Below, in pieces: positions 9,130 through 17,228 of a DNA stretch of 64,000 nt. Source of the stretch: Falsiroseomonas sp051433195 (GTDB lineage Bacteria; Pseudomonadota; Alphaproteobacteria; Acetobacterales; Acetobacteraceae); contig NZ_JBHMFT010000007.1 in NCBI RefSeq assembly GCF_051433195.1, forward strand, positions 124,001 to 188,000, given 5' to 3'. How positions within the stretch are numbered: the first letter of the stretch is position 1; each line of letters opens with the position of its first letter. A model generated the notes under the pieces. It worked only from the letters and a program-made list of their open reading frames with translations. It was not told where the DNA came from and ran no database searches. A program made the translations under genes and the position numbers.

Positions 9130-9678
9130 ATGTCTCTCGAAGCCATTCGCGGGCGGCTGCCCGACTATGCCAAGGACCTGAAGCTCAACCTGGGCTCGCT
9201 GGCCACCGAGCCGGTGCTGAACCAGCAGCAGCGCGCCGGCACCTTCGTCGCCTCCGCCCTCGCCAGCCGCAACGCGGAACTGACCGCCGCCCTGGTCGCC
9301 GAATTCGGCGCGCAGTTGTCGCCGGAGGCACTGGCCGCCGCCAAGGCCGCCGCCGCCATCATGGGCATGAACAACGTCTACTACCGCTTCACGCATCTGG
9401 TGGGTGGCGACTACGCCAACATGCCGGCCAAGCTGCGCATGAACGTCATGGCCAAGCCGGGCGTCGACAAGGCGGATTTCGAGCTGTGGTCGCTTGCGGT
9501 CTCCGCCATCAACGGCTGCGGCATGTGCATGGAAAGCCACGAGAAGATCGTGCTGCATGGCGGGCTGAGCAAGGAACAGGTGCAGGCCGCGGTGCGCATC
9601 GCCGCCGTGGTGCACGCGACCGCCGCCGTGCTCGATGGCGAGGACGCACTGGCGTCCGGCCTGCAGCAGGCGGCCTGA
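9130..9678 (+). CDS. ahpD: Alkylhydroperoxidase AhpD, carboxymuconolactone decarboxylase-like
   Basis: A 182-residue all-helical AhpD. The CxxC thiol-disulfide motif with its proton relay is seen as NGCGMCMESHEK (about residues 127-138), with an upstream acidic residue and the following histidine as in M. tuberculosis AhpD. It transfers electrons, through lipoyl proteins in the characterised system, to AhpC. It lies 79 bp after ahpC with a palindromic repeat between them. Length and motif are standard. Confidence 0.92.
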   Translation: MSLEAIRGRLPDYAKDLKLNLGSLATEPVLNQQQRAGTFVASALASRNAELTAALVAEFGAQLSPEALAAAKAAAAIMGMNNVYYRFTHLVGGDYANMPAKLRMNVMAKPGVDKADFELWSLAVSAINGCGMCMESHEKIVLHGGLSKEQVQAAVRIAAVVHATAAVLDGEDALASGLQQAA

Positions 9679-9722
9679 CCAGGCCGCCGGTGCCGCCCGA
9701 CGGGCGGCACCGGCCTGATGGA

Positions 9723-10034
9723 TTACTGCGTGCCGCCGGTCGCGCCGGCGCCGCCGGCGCCGCCCGAGCCACTCGCGCTGCCACCCGAGCTGGCGCCCGC
9801 CGAGGCCCCGGCCCCGGCCCCCTCGCCGGACGGGCTTCCGGTGCTGGTCGAACCGCCGCCCGCAACTCCCGAAGTGCCGCCGCGCTGATCCGAACCGCTC
9901 TGGGATGCACCGGGCGCAAGCCGCCCGGCGGACGGGACGCCAGGCGTCGCGCCGGAATTCGGCGTGGCGTCGCAGGCCGCGAGGCCGAGCGCGAAGGCAG
10001 AGGCCAGGACGGGCGTCAGGATTCGAAGCTTCAT
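9723..10034 (-). CDS. Small Gly/Ser/Ala-rich predicted lipoprotein
   Basis: A 103-residue protein with a lipoprotein signal, MKLRILTPVLASAFALGLAAC, whose lipobox LAAC puts the acylated cysteine at residue 21. The mature part is low complexity, rich in Gly, Ser, Ala and Thr, with no recognised domain, and is probably an extended linker anchored to a membrane. No partner is evident: it is convergent with ahpD and upstream of the TRAP genes. The start at 10034 is set by the signal sequence. It could also be dispensable filler; no function is assigned. Confidence 0.65.
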   Translation of the reverse strand: MKLRILTPVLASAFALGLAACDATPNSGATPGVPSAGRLAPGASQSGSDQRGGTSGVAGGGSTSTGSPSGEGAGAGASAGASSGGSASGSGGAGGAGATGGTQ

Positions 10035-10137
10035 GGTGGGTCCCCTGTGGTCGTGGTGTGAACCACAACCAGGCAGGACCGCTCGGGTTCGATCGGCGGC
10101 TGAACGACCCCGGAGCTTGCCCGTGGCCAGGGGCGAT

Positions 10138-11418
10138 CTACCCGCCATACCCCGCGACGCGCGGCAGCCACAGCGCGATCTCCGGGAAGGCGATCAGCAT
10201 CGCGGTGCCGAAGGCCAGCATCAGCATGTAGGGCAGGATGCTGCGGTTCACCTCCGCCAGCGGCGCCCCGGTGATGGCCTTGATGACCACCAGGTTCAGC
10301 GCCACCGGCGGCGAGATCAGCGCCATCTCCAGGCTCAGCGTCAGCAGGATGCCGTACCAGACCTTGTCGATGTCCAGCACGCCGAGCAGCGGCAGGATGG
10401 CCGGCATGGTCAGCAGGATGATGGAAAAGCTCTCCAGCACCAGGCCGAGCAGGAACAGCAGCACCATCATGGCGATCAGGAATTCGGTGCGCGACAGGCC
10501 GAAATCGGCGACCAGTTGCGTCAACTCCTGCGGCACCTGCAGCTTGGTCAGCATGTAGCCGTAGATGGCGGCACCCGCGATGATCATCAGCAGCATGGCC
10601 GACGTCCGCGTCGCCTCCTGCACACCCTGCAGCATGTCGCGCCAGGTCAGCGTGCGGTAGATCAGGGCGGCGATCAGCAGGGCGTAGATCGTGCCGGTGC
10701 CCGCCGCCTCCGTCGCCGTGAAGACGCCAAGATAGATGCCGCCGAGCACGAAGATGGGCAGCGAGAGCGACCAGCCGGCGCGCATCAGGGCCACCTGCAC
10801 GCTGTCGGGCACCGGCTCATCCGCCGGGACCTTGGCCTTGCCCTCGGTGACGAAGCAGTAGGCGGCGAACATCAGCGCCATCAGCAGGCCCGGCACCAGC
10901 CCGGCCAGGAACAGCGCGGCGACCGAGGTTTCGGTCACATAGGCGTACAGGACCATGGGCGCCGAGGGCGGGATCAGGATGCCGAGCGTGCCGCCGCCGG
11001 CCACCACGCCGAAAGCGCCCTGGCGGGACATGCCGTAGCGCAGCATCTGCGGGATGGCGATCTTGCCGATGGTCAGCGCGGTCGCGACCGAACTGCCGCT
11101 GATCGCGGCGAAGACGGTGCAGGCCAGGACGGTCGCGATGCCGACGCCGCCGCGCACGCCGCGCAGCAGGGCGAAGGCGGCGTTGTACAGGTCGTCCACC
11201 ACGCGGCCGCGCACCATGATGTGCGCCATCAGCATGAACAGCGGGATCGCCACCAGCAGGTAGCCATCGAGCTTGCCGATGACCATCTCGCCGAGCGCCG
11301 GCACCGCGCCCTCGACCCAGAACAGCACGCCGAGCGGCAGCAGGAACAGCGCCGCGAACATCGGCATGCCGAGCCACAGCAGGACGATCAGCGCGCCCAG
11401 CAGCAGGAAGAAGGTCAC
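10138..11418 (-). CDS. dctM: TRAP transporter large permease, DctM type
   Basis: A 426-residue integral membrane protein with about 12 hydrophobic segments and the DctM-family segments GGTLGILIPPSAPMVLYA and LEMALISPPVALNLVV, which form the helical hairpins of the elevator transporter. With DctQ and DctP it makes a sodium-driven uptake system for an organic acid or related solute. It is the last gene of the P-Q-M operon, 20 bp after dctQ. Substrate identity is set by DctP and is not evident here. Confidence 0.92.
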   Translation of the reverse strand: MTFFLLLGALIVLLWLGMPMFAALFLLPLGVLFWVEGAVPALGEMVIGKLDGYLLVAIPLFMLMAHIMVRGRVVDDLYNAAFALLRGVRGGVGIATVLACTVFAAISGSSVATALTIGKIAIPQMLRYGMSRQGAFGVVAGGGTLGILIPPSAPMVLYAYVTETSVAALFLAGLVPGLLMALMFAAYCFVTEGKAKVPADEPVPDSVQVALMRAGWSLSLPIFVLGGIYLGVFTATEAAGTGTIYALLIAALIYRTLTWRDMLQGVQEATRTSAMLLMIIAGAAIYGYMLTKLQVPQELTQLVADFGLSRTEFLIAMMVLLFLLGLVLESFSIILLTMPAILPLLGVLDIDKVWYGILLTLSLEMALISPPVALNLVVIKAITGAPLAEVNRSILPYMLMLAFGTAMLIAFPEIALWLPRVAGYGG

Positions 11419-11438
11419 GCGCGCGTCACTCCTTCAGG

Positions 11439-11981
11439 TCATTCCGCTCGGGCGAGCGGGTCGCGCGGGACCGTCTCCGAACTGTCCGGCAGGTATTCGG
11501 GCTCGCGCCCCAGCAGCAGCAGCAGCGTCTGTGCGGAGGCCACCAGCAGCAGCAGTGCGGCGCCCACCGGCAGCAGCGCCTGCACCCACCAGGCGGGCAC
11601 ACCCTCCAGGTCGGTCATCATGCCGACCATGCGGCTGAACTGCACCGTCTCGATCCCGGCATCCAGCAGCACGGCCGCAACCACCGCGACTGACAGCGTG
11701 CCGATCAGGTGCACGACCCGCACCGGGCGCGGGCCGAGCCGGTCGCGCGCGATGTCGACGCCGATGTGCTCGAAGCGGCGCTGCGCCTCCGGCGCCGCCA
11801 GCATCACCACGCCCACCACCAGCCAGCCGGCGACCTTGTCGGTCCAGGGCTCCGGCTGGCCCAGCAGGTAGCGCATGCCGACGGCATAGCCGACCAGGGC
11901 CACGCAAAGCAGCGTCAGCACCGCGCCCAGCCCACCGGCGAAGCGCGCCACCACTCCGACGGCGCGCTCCAGCCCACGCAT
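11439..11981 (-). CDS. dctQ: TRAP transporter small permease, DctQ type
   Basis: A 180-residue protein with four hydrophobic helices (about residues 10-30, 45-65, 90-110 and 130-155) and the DctQ region following QPEPWTDKVAGWLVV. The family's second helix pair packs against DctM in the inner membrane. It starts one base after the dctP stop and precedes dctM, so the three are almost certainly one transcript. The C-terminal tail is cytoplasmic and variable, as is usual. Confidence 0.88.
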   Translation of the reverse strand: MRGLERAVGVVARFAGGLGAVLTLLCVALVGYAVGMRYLLGQPEPWTDKVAGWLVVGVVMLAAPEAQRRFEHIGVDIARDRLGPRPVRVVHLIGTLSVAVVAAVLLDAGIETVQFSRMVGMMTDLEGVPAWWVQALLPVGAALLLLVASAQTLLLLLGREPEYLPDSSETVPRDPLARAE

Positions 11982-11982
11982 C

Positions 11983-12984
11983 TCAGGCGGTCGGGATGTT
12001 GCGCAGCAGCTCGATGGCGCGCGGGCCGCCCTCGGGCGCCAGGCGCAGGAAGGCCGCGATCACCGGCGGCTGCATCGCCGCCTGCCACGTCGCCGCCTCG
12101 GCCGCGGTCTGCTCGTGGATGGTCATGCCGCGCTCGCGCAGCGTGCCCAGCGCCGCCTTGGCGGTGTCTTCCGTGATCTGCATCTGGTCCTGCTCCGCCT
12201 TGCGGGCGGCGGCCTCGATCGCGGTGCGGTGCGCGGGGGCCAGGCCGTTGAACCAGCGCGGGTTCACATAGACATGGCTGATGACGGAGAAATACGGCGC
12301 GACGGTGCCGAACTTCTGGATCTCGTAGTAGCGGCGCGACACGGCGGCGGAGATGTCCGTCAGCCCCGCATCCAGCACGCCGGATTGCAGCGCCTGCGAC
12401 ACTTCCGGCCCCGGCATGGCGGAGGGCGCGGCGCCGACGGCGGACAAGGCGTGGTCGGTCAGCGCATTCAGGCCGCGGATCTTCATGCCCTGGAAGTCGG
12501 CCAGGTTGACGATCGGCTTGCGGTTGCTGGTGAAGATGGATTGGCGGGTGGTGTAGAGCCACATCAGGTTCTTCACGGCGCGGCGTTCCAGCAGCCCTTC
12601 CAGGTGCTTCGCCGCCTCGCTGCCCGGAAAGCGGCTGATCCGCGCGAAATCCGTGAACAGGTAGGGGATGGTCGGCGCGTTCATCTCGGGGATGGTCGTG
12701 CCCCACTGGAAGTTCACCGCCGCCGCCGCCTCGAAGGCGCCGCGCGCCACGCCGGGGAAGTTCTCGCCGGCCTTGGCAAGCTGTTCCGCCGGGAAGACCT
12801 GCACCTCCACCTGGCCCTGGCTGCGCGCCTTCACATCCTCGGCGAAGGCGGCGACGACGCGGGCATTGTGGTGGGAGGGGGGAAACTGGTGCGACAGCCG
12901 CATCGTGACGGCGGCTTGCGCCTGGCCGAGGCGCGGCAGCGCGGGCGTGGCCAGGGCGGCGGCGATAAGGGTGCGGCGGCGCAT
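11983..12984 (-). CDS. dctP: TRAP transporter substrate-binding protein, DctP type
   Basis: A 333-residue periplasmic binding protein with a signal ending in PRLGQAQA. The DctP fold is shown by TMRLSHQFPPSHHN at the N-terminus, VEVQVFPAEQLAK near residue 60, and the GMKIRGLNALTD segment (about residue 165) whose arginine binds the substrate carboxylate in characterised DctP proteins. It is the first gene of the operon. The solute is not known; dicarboxylates, keto acids, sugars and aromatic acids are all used by this family. Confidence 0.9.
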   Translation of the reverse strand: MRRRTLIAAALATPALPRLGQAQAAVTMRLSHQFPPSHHNARVVAAFAEDVKARSQGQVEVQVFPAEQLAKAGENFPGVARGAFEAAAAVNFQWGTTIPEMNAPTIPYLFTDFARISRFPGSEAAKHLEGLLERRAVKNLMWLYTTRQSIFTSNRKPIVNLADFQGMKIRGLNALTDHALSAVGAAPSAMPGPEVSQALQSGVLDAGLTDISAAVSRRYYEIQKFGTVAPYFSVISHVYVNPRWFNGLAPAHRTAIEAAARKAEQDQMQITEDTAKAALGTLRERGMTIHEQTAAEAATWQAAMQPPVIAAFLRLAPEGGPRAIELLRNIPTA

Positions 12985-13079
12985 GATTTCGTTCCTCCCG
13001 GGATGATGGCGCAGATGTGCGTCAGCCCGCGCCCGCGGTCAACGCCGCGTGAGAACCCGAAGAAAGGAGAAGCGCTGGA

Positions 13080-13154
13080 TGGTGGGCGCGACAGGGATTG
13101 AACCTGTGACCCCCGCCGTGTCAAGGCGATGCTCTCCCGCTGAGCTACGCGCCC
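13080..13154 (-). tRNA. tRNA-Val (anticodon GAC)
   Basis: The minus-strand sequence begins GGGCGCGTAGCTCAGC and ends in a complementary CGCGCCC plus discriminator A and an encoded CCA. The 7-bp acceptor stem is perfect, the D-arm holds AGCTCAG, the anticodon loop is CTTGACACG giving GAC (valine), and the T-arm holds GGTTCAATCC. Length with CCA is 75 nt. The 5' leader and 3' trailer (GCTGGAT and ATCCAGC) extend the acceptor stem in the precursor, a common processing context. Confidence 0.96.
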
Positions 13155-13271
13155 ATCCAGCGAAGCGCTGAGATAGCCAAGGCCGGAGGGCAACGCAAGC
13201 CCAGGGCGGCCGGCCGATCCGACGGCAGGGGATGACAAGCGGCCCCTCGCTGTGGCTTGATCGAAGCACCG

Positions 13272-14156
13272 ATGGACCTGCCTCTGCCCGCCGCCCTGAC
13301 CACCAGCCTGGTCCCCGACCTGCCGCCGCTGCACGTGGCGCGGCCGGAGCGCCAGACCGTGCCCCTGGTCTTCGCCTCCCCGCACAGCGGCGCGCACTAC
13401 ACCGCAGGTTTCCTGGCCGATTCCCGCCTGGACCCCACGGCGCTGCGCCGCAGCGAGGACAGCTTCGTGGACGAGTTGTTCGCCGCCGCCCCCGGCTTCG
13501 GCGCGCCGCTGCTGACGGCCACCTTCCCGCGGGTGTTCTGCGACGTGAACCGGGAGCCCTGGGAACTCGACCCCGGGATGTTCGACGGCCCGCTGCCCGC
13601 CTGGGTGAACAGCGCCAGCCCGCGCGTCGGCGCCGGGCTCGGCACCATCGCCCGCATCGTCGCCTCCGGCGAGCCGGTGTACCGCAACAAGCTGGCCTTC
13701 GCCGATGCGGAGGCGCGCATCCGCCAGTTCTGGCAGCCCTACCACGCGGCCCTGGCGGCCCTGATCGCGGAAACCCGTGCCAGCTTCGGCTACTGCCTGC
13801 TGATCGATTGCCATTCCATGCCGGCGCATCCGGCGCATGGTGTCAGCCCGGCGGATTTCGTCCTCGGCGACGCGCATGGCACCGCCTGCGCGCCGCGCGC
13901 GACGCGGCTGGTGGAGGAAACGCTGGGCGGCCTCGGCTACCGGGTGCGCCGCAACGATCCCTATGCCGGCGGCTACGTCACCCGCCATTACGGCCGGCCG
14001 CGGGAGGGTGTGCATGCGCTGCAGATCGAGATCGCGCGCAGCCTGTACATGAACGAGGCGCGGGTGGAACGGGCGCCCGGGATGCAGGCGCTGACCCGCG
14101 ACCTGACGCGGCTCGTCGCAACGCTCGCCAAGGCGGACTGGTCCGTCCTGCGCTGA
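13272..14156 (+). CDS. N-formylglutamate amidohydrolase family protein
   Basis: A 294-residue zinc hydrolase of the HutG/N-formylglutamate deformylase family. Motifs are FASPHSGAHY near residue 35, RVFCDVNREPWELDP, the metal-binding DCHSMPAHPA (about residue 188) and an ETLGGLGYRVRRNDPYAGGY segment. It hydrolyses N-formyl-L-glutamate to formate and glutamate, the last step of one histidine degradation route, although many paralogs have unknown substrates. No other hut genes are nearby. The ATG at 13272 is preferred; an in-frame TTG at 13257 is possible. Confidence 0.82.
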   Translation: MDLPLPAALTTSLVPDLPPLHVARPERQTVPLVFASPHSGAHYTAGFLADSRLDPTALRRSEDSFVDELFAAAPGFGAPLLTATFPRVFCDVNREPWELDPGMFDGPLPAWVNSASPRVGAGLGTIARIVASGEPVYRNKLAFADAEARIRQFWQPYHAALAALIAETRASFGYCLLIDCHSMPAHPAHGVSPADFVLGDAHGTACAPRATRLVEETLGGLGYRVRRNDPYAGGYVTRHYGRPREGVHALQIEIARSLYMNEARVERAPGMQALTRDLTRLVATLAKADWSVLR

Positions 14157-14183
14157 CCAGACCCTGGCGGACGTACACCGGAC

Positions 14184-14213
14184 AAAAAAAGGGCGGTCCC
14201 TTGCGGGACCGCC
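14184..14213 (-). terminator. Strong intrinsic terminator of the candidate sRNA
   Basis: On the minus strand a perfect 9-bp stem, GGCGGTCCC with GGGACCGCC (14213-14205 and 14200-14192) around a GCAA tetraloop, is followed by CC and seven U (template A at 14184-14190). This is the clearest Rho-independent terminator in the window. It lies almost 200 bases after the CoA-transferase stop and only about 90 bases after the sRNA promoter, which suggests it ends the small RNA. Confidence 0.88.
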
Positions 14214-14274
14214 GAGTTTAGGGAGGAAACGTCCAAGAAAGACAGACAACCCGGCAACGCCGTGTTGCTGCGAT
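14184..14274 (-). ncRNA. Candidate trans-acting small RNA, MmgR/alpha-r8-like
   Basis: The predicted transcript is about 90 nt. It begins a few bases after TATAGAT (14286-14280), has an unstructured pyrimidine stretch with the ten-base motif UUUCCUCCCU (14229-14220), and ends in the terminator stem with a U7 tail, an Hfq-like layout. As I recall, the alphaproteobacterial MmgR (alpha-r8) family, which limits polyhydroxybutyrate accumulation in Sinorhizobium meliloti, carries this CU-rich anti-Shine-Dalgarno motif before its terminator and is of similar length. No ORF of note is encoded. Family assignment rests on motif and architecture, not on a covariance search. Confidence 0.62.
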
Positions 14275-14279
14275 GCACA

Positions 14280-14308
14280 ATCTATAGCGGAGAGCCGGGC
14301 CTCACAAG
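14280..14308 (-). promoter_or_regulatory. Predicted promoter of the candidate sRNA
   Basis: On the minus strand CTTGTG/TTGTGA (around 14308-14302) and CTATAGAT (14287-14280) resemble the alphaproteobacterial sigma-70 pattern CTTGAC - CTATAT, with a slightly short spacing of 15-16 bases. Transcription would start near 14274. A TGC-motif copy (14265-14279) covers the start site and a second one lies just upstream of the -35. Confidence 0.55.
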
Positions 14309-14319
14309 GGTCTTTTTGC

Positions 14320-14351
14320 GGTGCAGCATGAAAATCTTGCTGCATTGCACC
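14320..14351. promoter_or_regulatory. TGC-rich inverted repeat upstream of the sRNA promoter
   Basis: TGCAGCA (14322-14328) and TGCTGCA (14338-14344) form a perfect 7-bp dyad with a 9-base spacer, extended by GGTGCA and TGCACC. The right half, TTGCTGCATTGCAC (14337-14350), is repeated with two changes at 14265-14278, over the transcription start. TGC-rich dyads of this sort are bound by PhaR, the polyhydroxybutyrate-responsive repressor, in Paracoccus; assignment to PhaR here is inferred. Confidence 0.5.
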
Positions 14352-14409
14352 CACGCACCGAATGCATGCCGCGGCGACAGGCAGCGCCTTTCCGCCGGGC
14401 ATCAGCGTG

Positions 14410-15552
14410 TCAGCCAAACTCCGCCCGGATCGCCGCGCCGTGCTCGCCAAGCGCCGGCACCCTCCCGTACTGCCGCGCCTCGCCCGCCAGCCGAGCCGCC
14501 GGTGCCGCCACCTGCACCGGCCCGCCCGGCGTCTCGACCCGCAGGCGCCGCAACGCCGGATGGGCGGCGAGTTCGGCGACCCCGTTGACGAAGCCATAGG
14601 CGATGCCCGCCGCGTTCAGCCGCGCCGCGGCGGCATCGCGCGTCAGGCCGGCGAAGACGGTGCCGATATGCGCATCCACCGCCGGGCGGTTGGCGACCCG
14701 CTCGTTGTTGCTGCGCCAGCCTGGCTGCGCGGGCAGGCCGGGCTCCGCCAGGAAGCCGCCACAGAAGGCAGCCCATTCCCGTTCGTTCTGGATCGAGATC
14801 AGCACCAGCGCGCCATCCGACGTGGCGAAGGCGCCGTAGGGGCAGATGGAGGGATGCGCGAGGCCGACGCGGGCCGGCGCGCGGCCGGTGCCCTCGTAGT
14901 ACAGCAGCGGCACGTTCATCCAATCCGCCATGCCGTCGAACAGCGAGACCGCGATGCCGGTGCCCTGCCCGGTGATGCCGCGGGCGATCAGCGCCTCCAG
15001 CACCGCCGCATGGGCGTTCATGCCGCAGGCGATATCCACCACCGAGACGCCGACGCGCCCCGGCCCGGCCGGATGGCCGGTGATGGCGGCGAGTCCGGAT
15101 TCGGCCTGCACCAGCAGGTCGTAGGCCTTCATCGCGGCGTAGTCGCCCTCCTCGCCATAGCCGGAGATGTCCACGGTGATCAGGCGCGGGTGCTTCGCGC
15201 GCAACTCCGCGCTGTCGAAGCCGGCGCGGGCCATGGCGCCGGGGGCGAGGTTCTGGATGAACACATCCGCCTTCGCCAGGATGCGCCCGAGCAGCGCCTT
15301 GTCGGCCGGGTCCTTGATGTCGAGGACCAGGGACTCCTTGCCGCGGTTCAGCCAGACGAAATAGCTGGACTGACCGGCTGCGGCGGTGTCGTAGCCACGG
15401 GCGAAGTCGCCTTCGGCACGTTCGATCTTGATGACGCGGGCGCCGGCATCGGCGAGCTTCACGGAGCAGGTGGGTGCCGCGACGGCCTGCTCCATGGCGA
15501 CGACGAGGAGGCCGGACAGCGGCCTGGCCGCCATGGTCGCAAGATCGGTCAA
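14410..15552 (-). CDS. CaiB/BaiF family (class III) CoA-transferase
   Basis: A 380-residue family III CoA-transferase that moves CoA between carboxylic acids through an enzyme-bound anhydride. Characteristic segments are LADAGARVIKIERAEGDFARGYD near residue 35, FVWLNRGKESLVLDIK, and the DLLVQAESGLAAITGHPAGPGRVG region (about residue 150) that follows the catalytic aspartate in the family. The C-terminal part contains a typical swivel and HIGTVFAG segment. It probably acts with the neighbouring acyl-CoA dehydrogenase in degradation of an organic acid; the substrate is unknown. Confidence 0.9.
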   Translation of the reverse strand: MTDLATMAARPLSGLLVVAMEQAVAAPTCSVKLADAGARVIKIERAEGDFARGYDTAAAGQSSYFVWLNRGKESLVLDIKDPADKALLGRILAKADVFIQNLAPGAMARAGFDSAELRAKHPRLITVDISGYGEEGDYAAMKAYDLLVQAESGLAAITGHPAGPGRVGVSVVDIACGMNAHAAVLEALIARGITGQGTGIAVSLFDGMADWMNVPLLYYEGTGRAPARVGLAHPSICPYGAFATSDGALVLISIQNEREWAAFCGGFLAEPGLPAQPGWRSNNERVANRPAVDAHIGTVFAGLTRDAAAARLNAAGIAYGFVNGVAELAAHPALRRLRVETPGGPVQVAAPAARLAGEARQYGRVPALGEHGAAIRAEFG

Positions 15553-15627
15553 GCCATCCTCCCTTGCGGCCGCCCGGCCGCGATCCTCATCTGCGCGTCA
15601 TCATCCAGCATCATCGTGGAGCCCGGG

Positions 15628-16017
15628 ATGCCGAAGAGTTGGGAGGAGAAGTTCCACGGCGCCAGGCCGCCGCATGTCACGGTGCTGGCGAAGCCCTTCG
15701 CCGGGCTGAAGCAGGGAGCGCTTCTGTTCATCGCCTCTCCCGCCATTCTGGACGCAAGGCTGCGCGCCATCCCACGCGGCCAGACACTGGACCCGGCGAC
15801 GCTGCGTGCAGAACTCGCGCGCGAACATGGGGCGGAGGCCACCTGCCCCGCCTCCACCGGCATCTTCCTGCGCATCGTGGCGGAACGGGCGCTGGCGCAG
15901 CCGGCGGAGGAACGTACCCCTTTCTGGCGGGTGATCGCGCCCGAGAGCCCGCTCGCCCGGAAGCTGTCCTGTGGCCCTGACCTCATCCGCCATCTCCGCG
16001 CGCTGGAGGCTCAATAG
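15628..16017 (+). CDS. MGMT-like (alkyltransferase-fold) small protein
   Basis: A 129-residue protein on the strand opposite both neighbours. It begins MPKSWEEKFHGARPPHVTVL and contains ARLRAIPRGQTLDPATLRAEL, ATCPASTGIFLRIVAE and TPFWRVIAPESPLARKLSCG. This pattern recurs in a conserved family that is annotated as MGMT-related. The position of the active PCHRV motif is occupied by PFWRV, so there is no alkyl-acceptor cysteine; it could bind DNA as alkyltransferase-like proteins do, but this is unproven. Its last codons overlap the convergent dehydrogenase stop by 7 bp. Confidence 0.65.
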   Translation: MPKSWEEKFHGARPPHVTVLAKPFAGLKQGALLFIASPAILDARLRAIPRGQTLDPATLRAELAREHGAEATCPASTGIFLRIVAERALAQPAEERTPFWRVIAPESPLARKLSCGPDLIRHLRALEAQ

Positions 16018-17174
16018 CTCCGCGGCATGCCCAGCACGTGTTCCCCAATGTAGCTCAGGATCAGGTTCGTGCTGATCGGCGCCACCTGGTACAGCCGCGT
16101 CTCGCGGAATTTCCGCTCGATGTCGTATTCCTCGGCAAAGCCGAAGCCGCCATGGGTGTTCACGCAGGCCTCGCCGGCGGCCCAGCTGGCCTCGGCGGCC
16201 AGCATCTTGCCCATGTTCGCCTCTTCGCCGCAGGTCTCGCCGCGCTCGAATTTGGCCAGGCCCCTCTGCACGATGGCTTCCGCGGCGCGCATCTGGGCGT
16301 AGGCCTTGGCGATGGGGAACTGCACGCCCTGGTTCTGGCCGATCGGGCGGCCGAACAGCACACGCTCCTTGGCATAGGCGGCCGATCGCACGGTGAACCA
16401 CTTGGCGTCGCCGATGCACTCGGCGGCGATCAGCAGGCGCTCGGCGTTCATGCCGTCCAGGATGTAGCGGAAGCCGCGGCCTTCCTGCCCGAGCAGGTTC
16501 TCCGCCGGAACCTCCATGTTGTCGAAGAACACCTCGCAGGAATTGTGGTTCATCATGGTGCGGATCGGGCGGATGGTCAGGCCTTTCGCCGTCCGCATGT
16601 CGACGATGAAGGTCGACAGCCCCTCGGTCTTCTTCGCCACCTGGTCGCGCGGCGTGGTGCGGGCCAGCAACAGCATCAGGTCGGAGTGCTCGGCGCGGCT
16701 GGTCCAGATCTTCTGGCCGTTGATGATGTACTTGTCGCCCTCGCGGCGCGCGGTGGTGCGCAGCGCGGTGGTGTCGGTGCCGCTGGTGGGCTCGGTCACG
16801 CCGAAGGCCTGCAGGCGCAGCTTGCCCGCCGCGATGTCGGGCAGGTACTGCGCCTTCTGCGCCTCGCTGCCGTGCCGCAGGATGGTGCCCATGATGTACA
16901 TCTGGGCGTGGCAGGCGGCGCCGTTGCAGCCGCTGGCCTGGATCTCCTCCAGGATGGCCGCCGCACCGGACAGCGGCAGGCCGGCGCCGCCGAATTCCTC
17001 GGGGATCAGCGCGGCCAGGTAGCCGCTTTCGGTCAGCGCATCCACGAATTCGGTGGGATAGCCGCGGCGGCTGTCCAGCTCGCGCCAGTATTCGCCGGGG
17101 AAACGGGCGCAGAGCTTGCGGACTTCCTCGCGGATCTCGGCATGCGGATCGGCGGCGGGCTGGTGCATGTCCAT
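16011..17174 (-). CDS. Acyl-CoA dehydrogenase
   Basis: A 387-residue FAD flavoprotein of the acyl-CoA dehydrogenase family. Landmarks are FGVTEPTSGTDTTALRTTA (FAD/substrate signature, about residue 125), KIWTSRAEHSDLMLLLART, VFFDNMEVPAENLLG, and the C-terminal NTHGGFGFAEEYDIERKFRE motif (about residue 345). It introduces a 2,3-double bond into an acyl-CoA. It is co-oriented with the CoA-transferase across the small MGMT-like gene, suggesting one pathway for CoA activation and oxidation of a short or branched acid. Confidence 0.93.
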   Translation of the reverse strand: MDMHQPAADPHAEIREEVRKLCARFPGEYWRELDSRRGYPTEFVDALTESGYLAALIPEEFGGAGLPLSGAAAILEEIQASGCNGAACHAQMYIMGTILRHGSEAQKAQYLPDIAAGKLRLQAFGVTEPTSGTDTTALRTTARREGDKYIINGQKIWTSRAEHSDLMLLLARTTPRDQVAKKTEGLSTFIVDMRTAKGLTIRPIRTMMNHNSCEVFFDNMEVPAENLLGQEGRGFRYILDGMNAERLLIAAECIGDAKWFTVRSAAYAKERVLFGRPIGQNQGVQFPIAKAYAQMRAAEAIVQRGLAKFERGETCGEEANMGKMLAAEASWAAGEACVNTHGGFGFAEEYDIERKFRETRLYQVAPISTNLILSYIGEHVLGMPRSY

Positions 17175-17228
17175 CTGGTGTCGTCTCCCGGGCTTGCCGC
17201 CCGGATTACGGCGCAGGGCCGCGCGAGT

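Noticed and set aside
13073..13161. tRNA-Val as an integration site
   Set aside because: Flanking inverted sequence simply extends the acceptor stem; no integrase or duplicated tRNA end is present.
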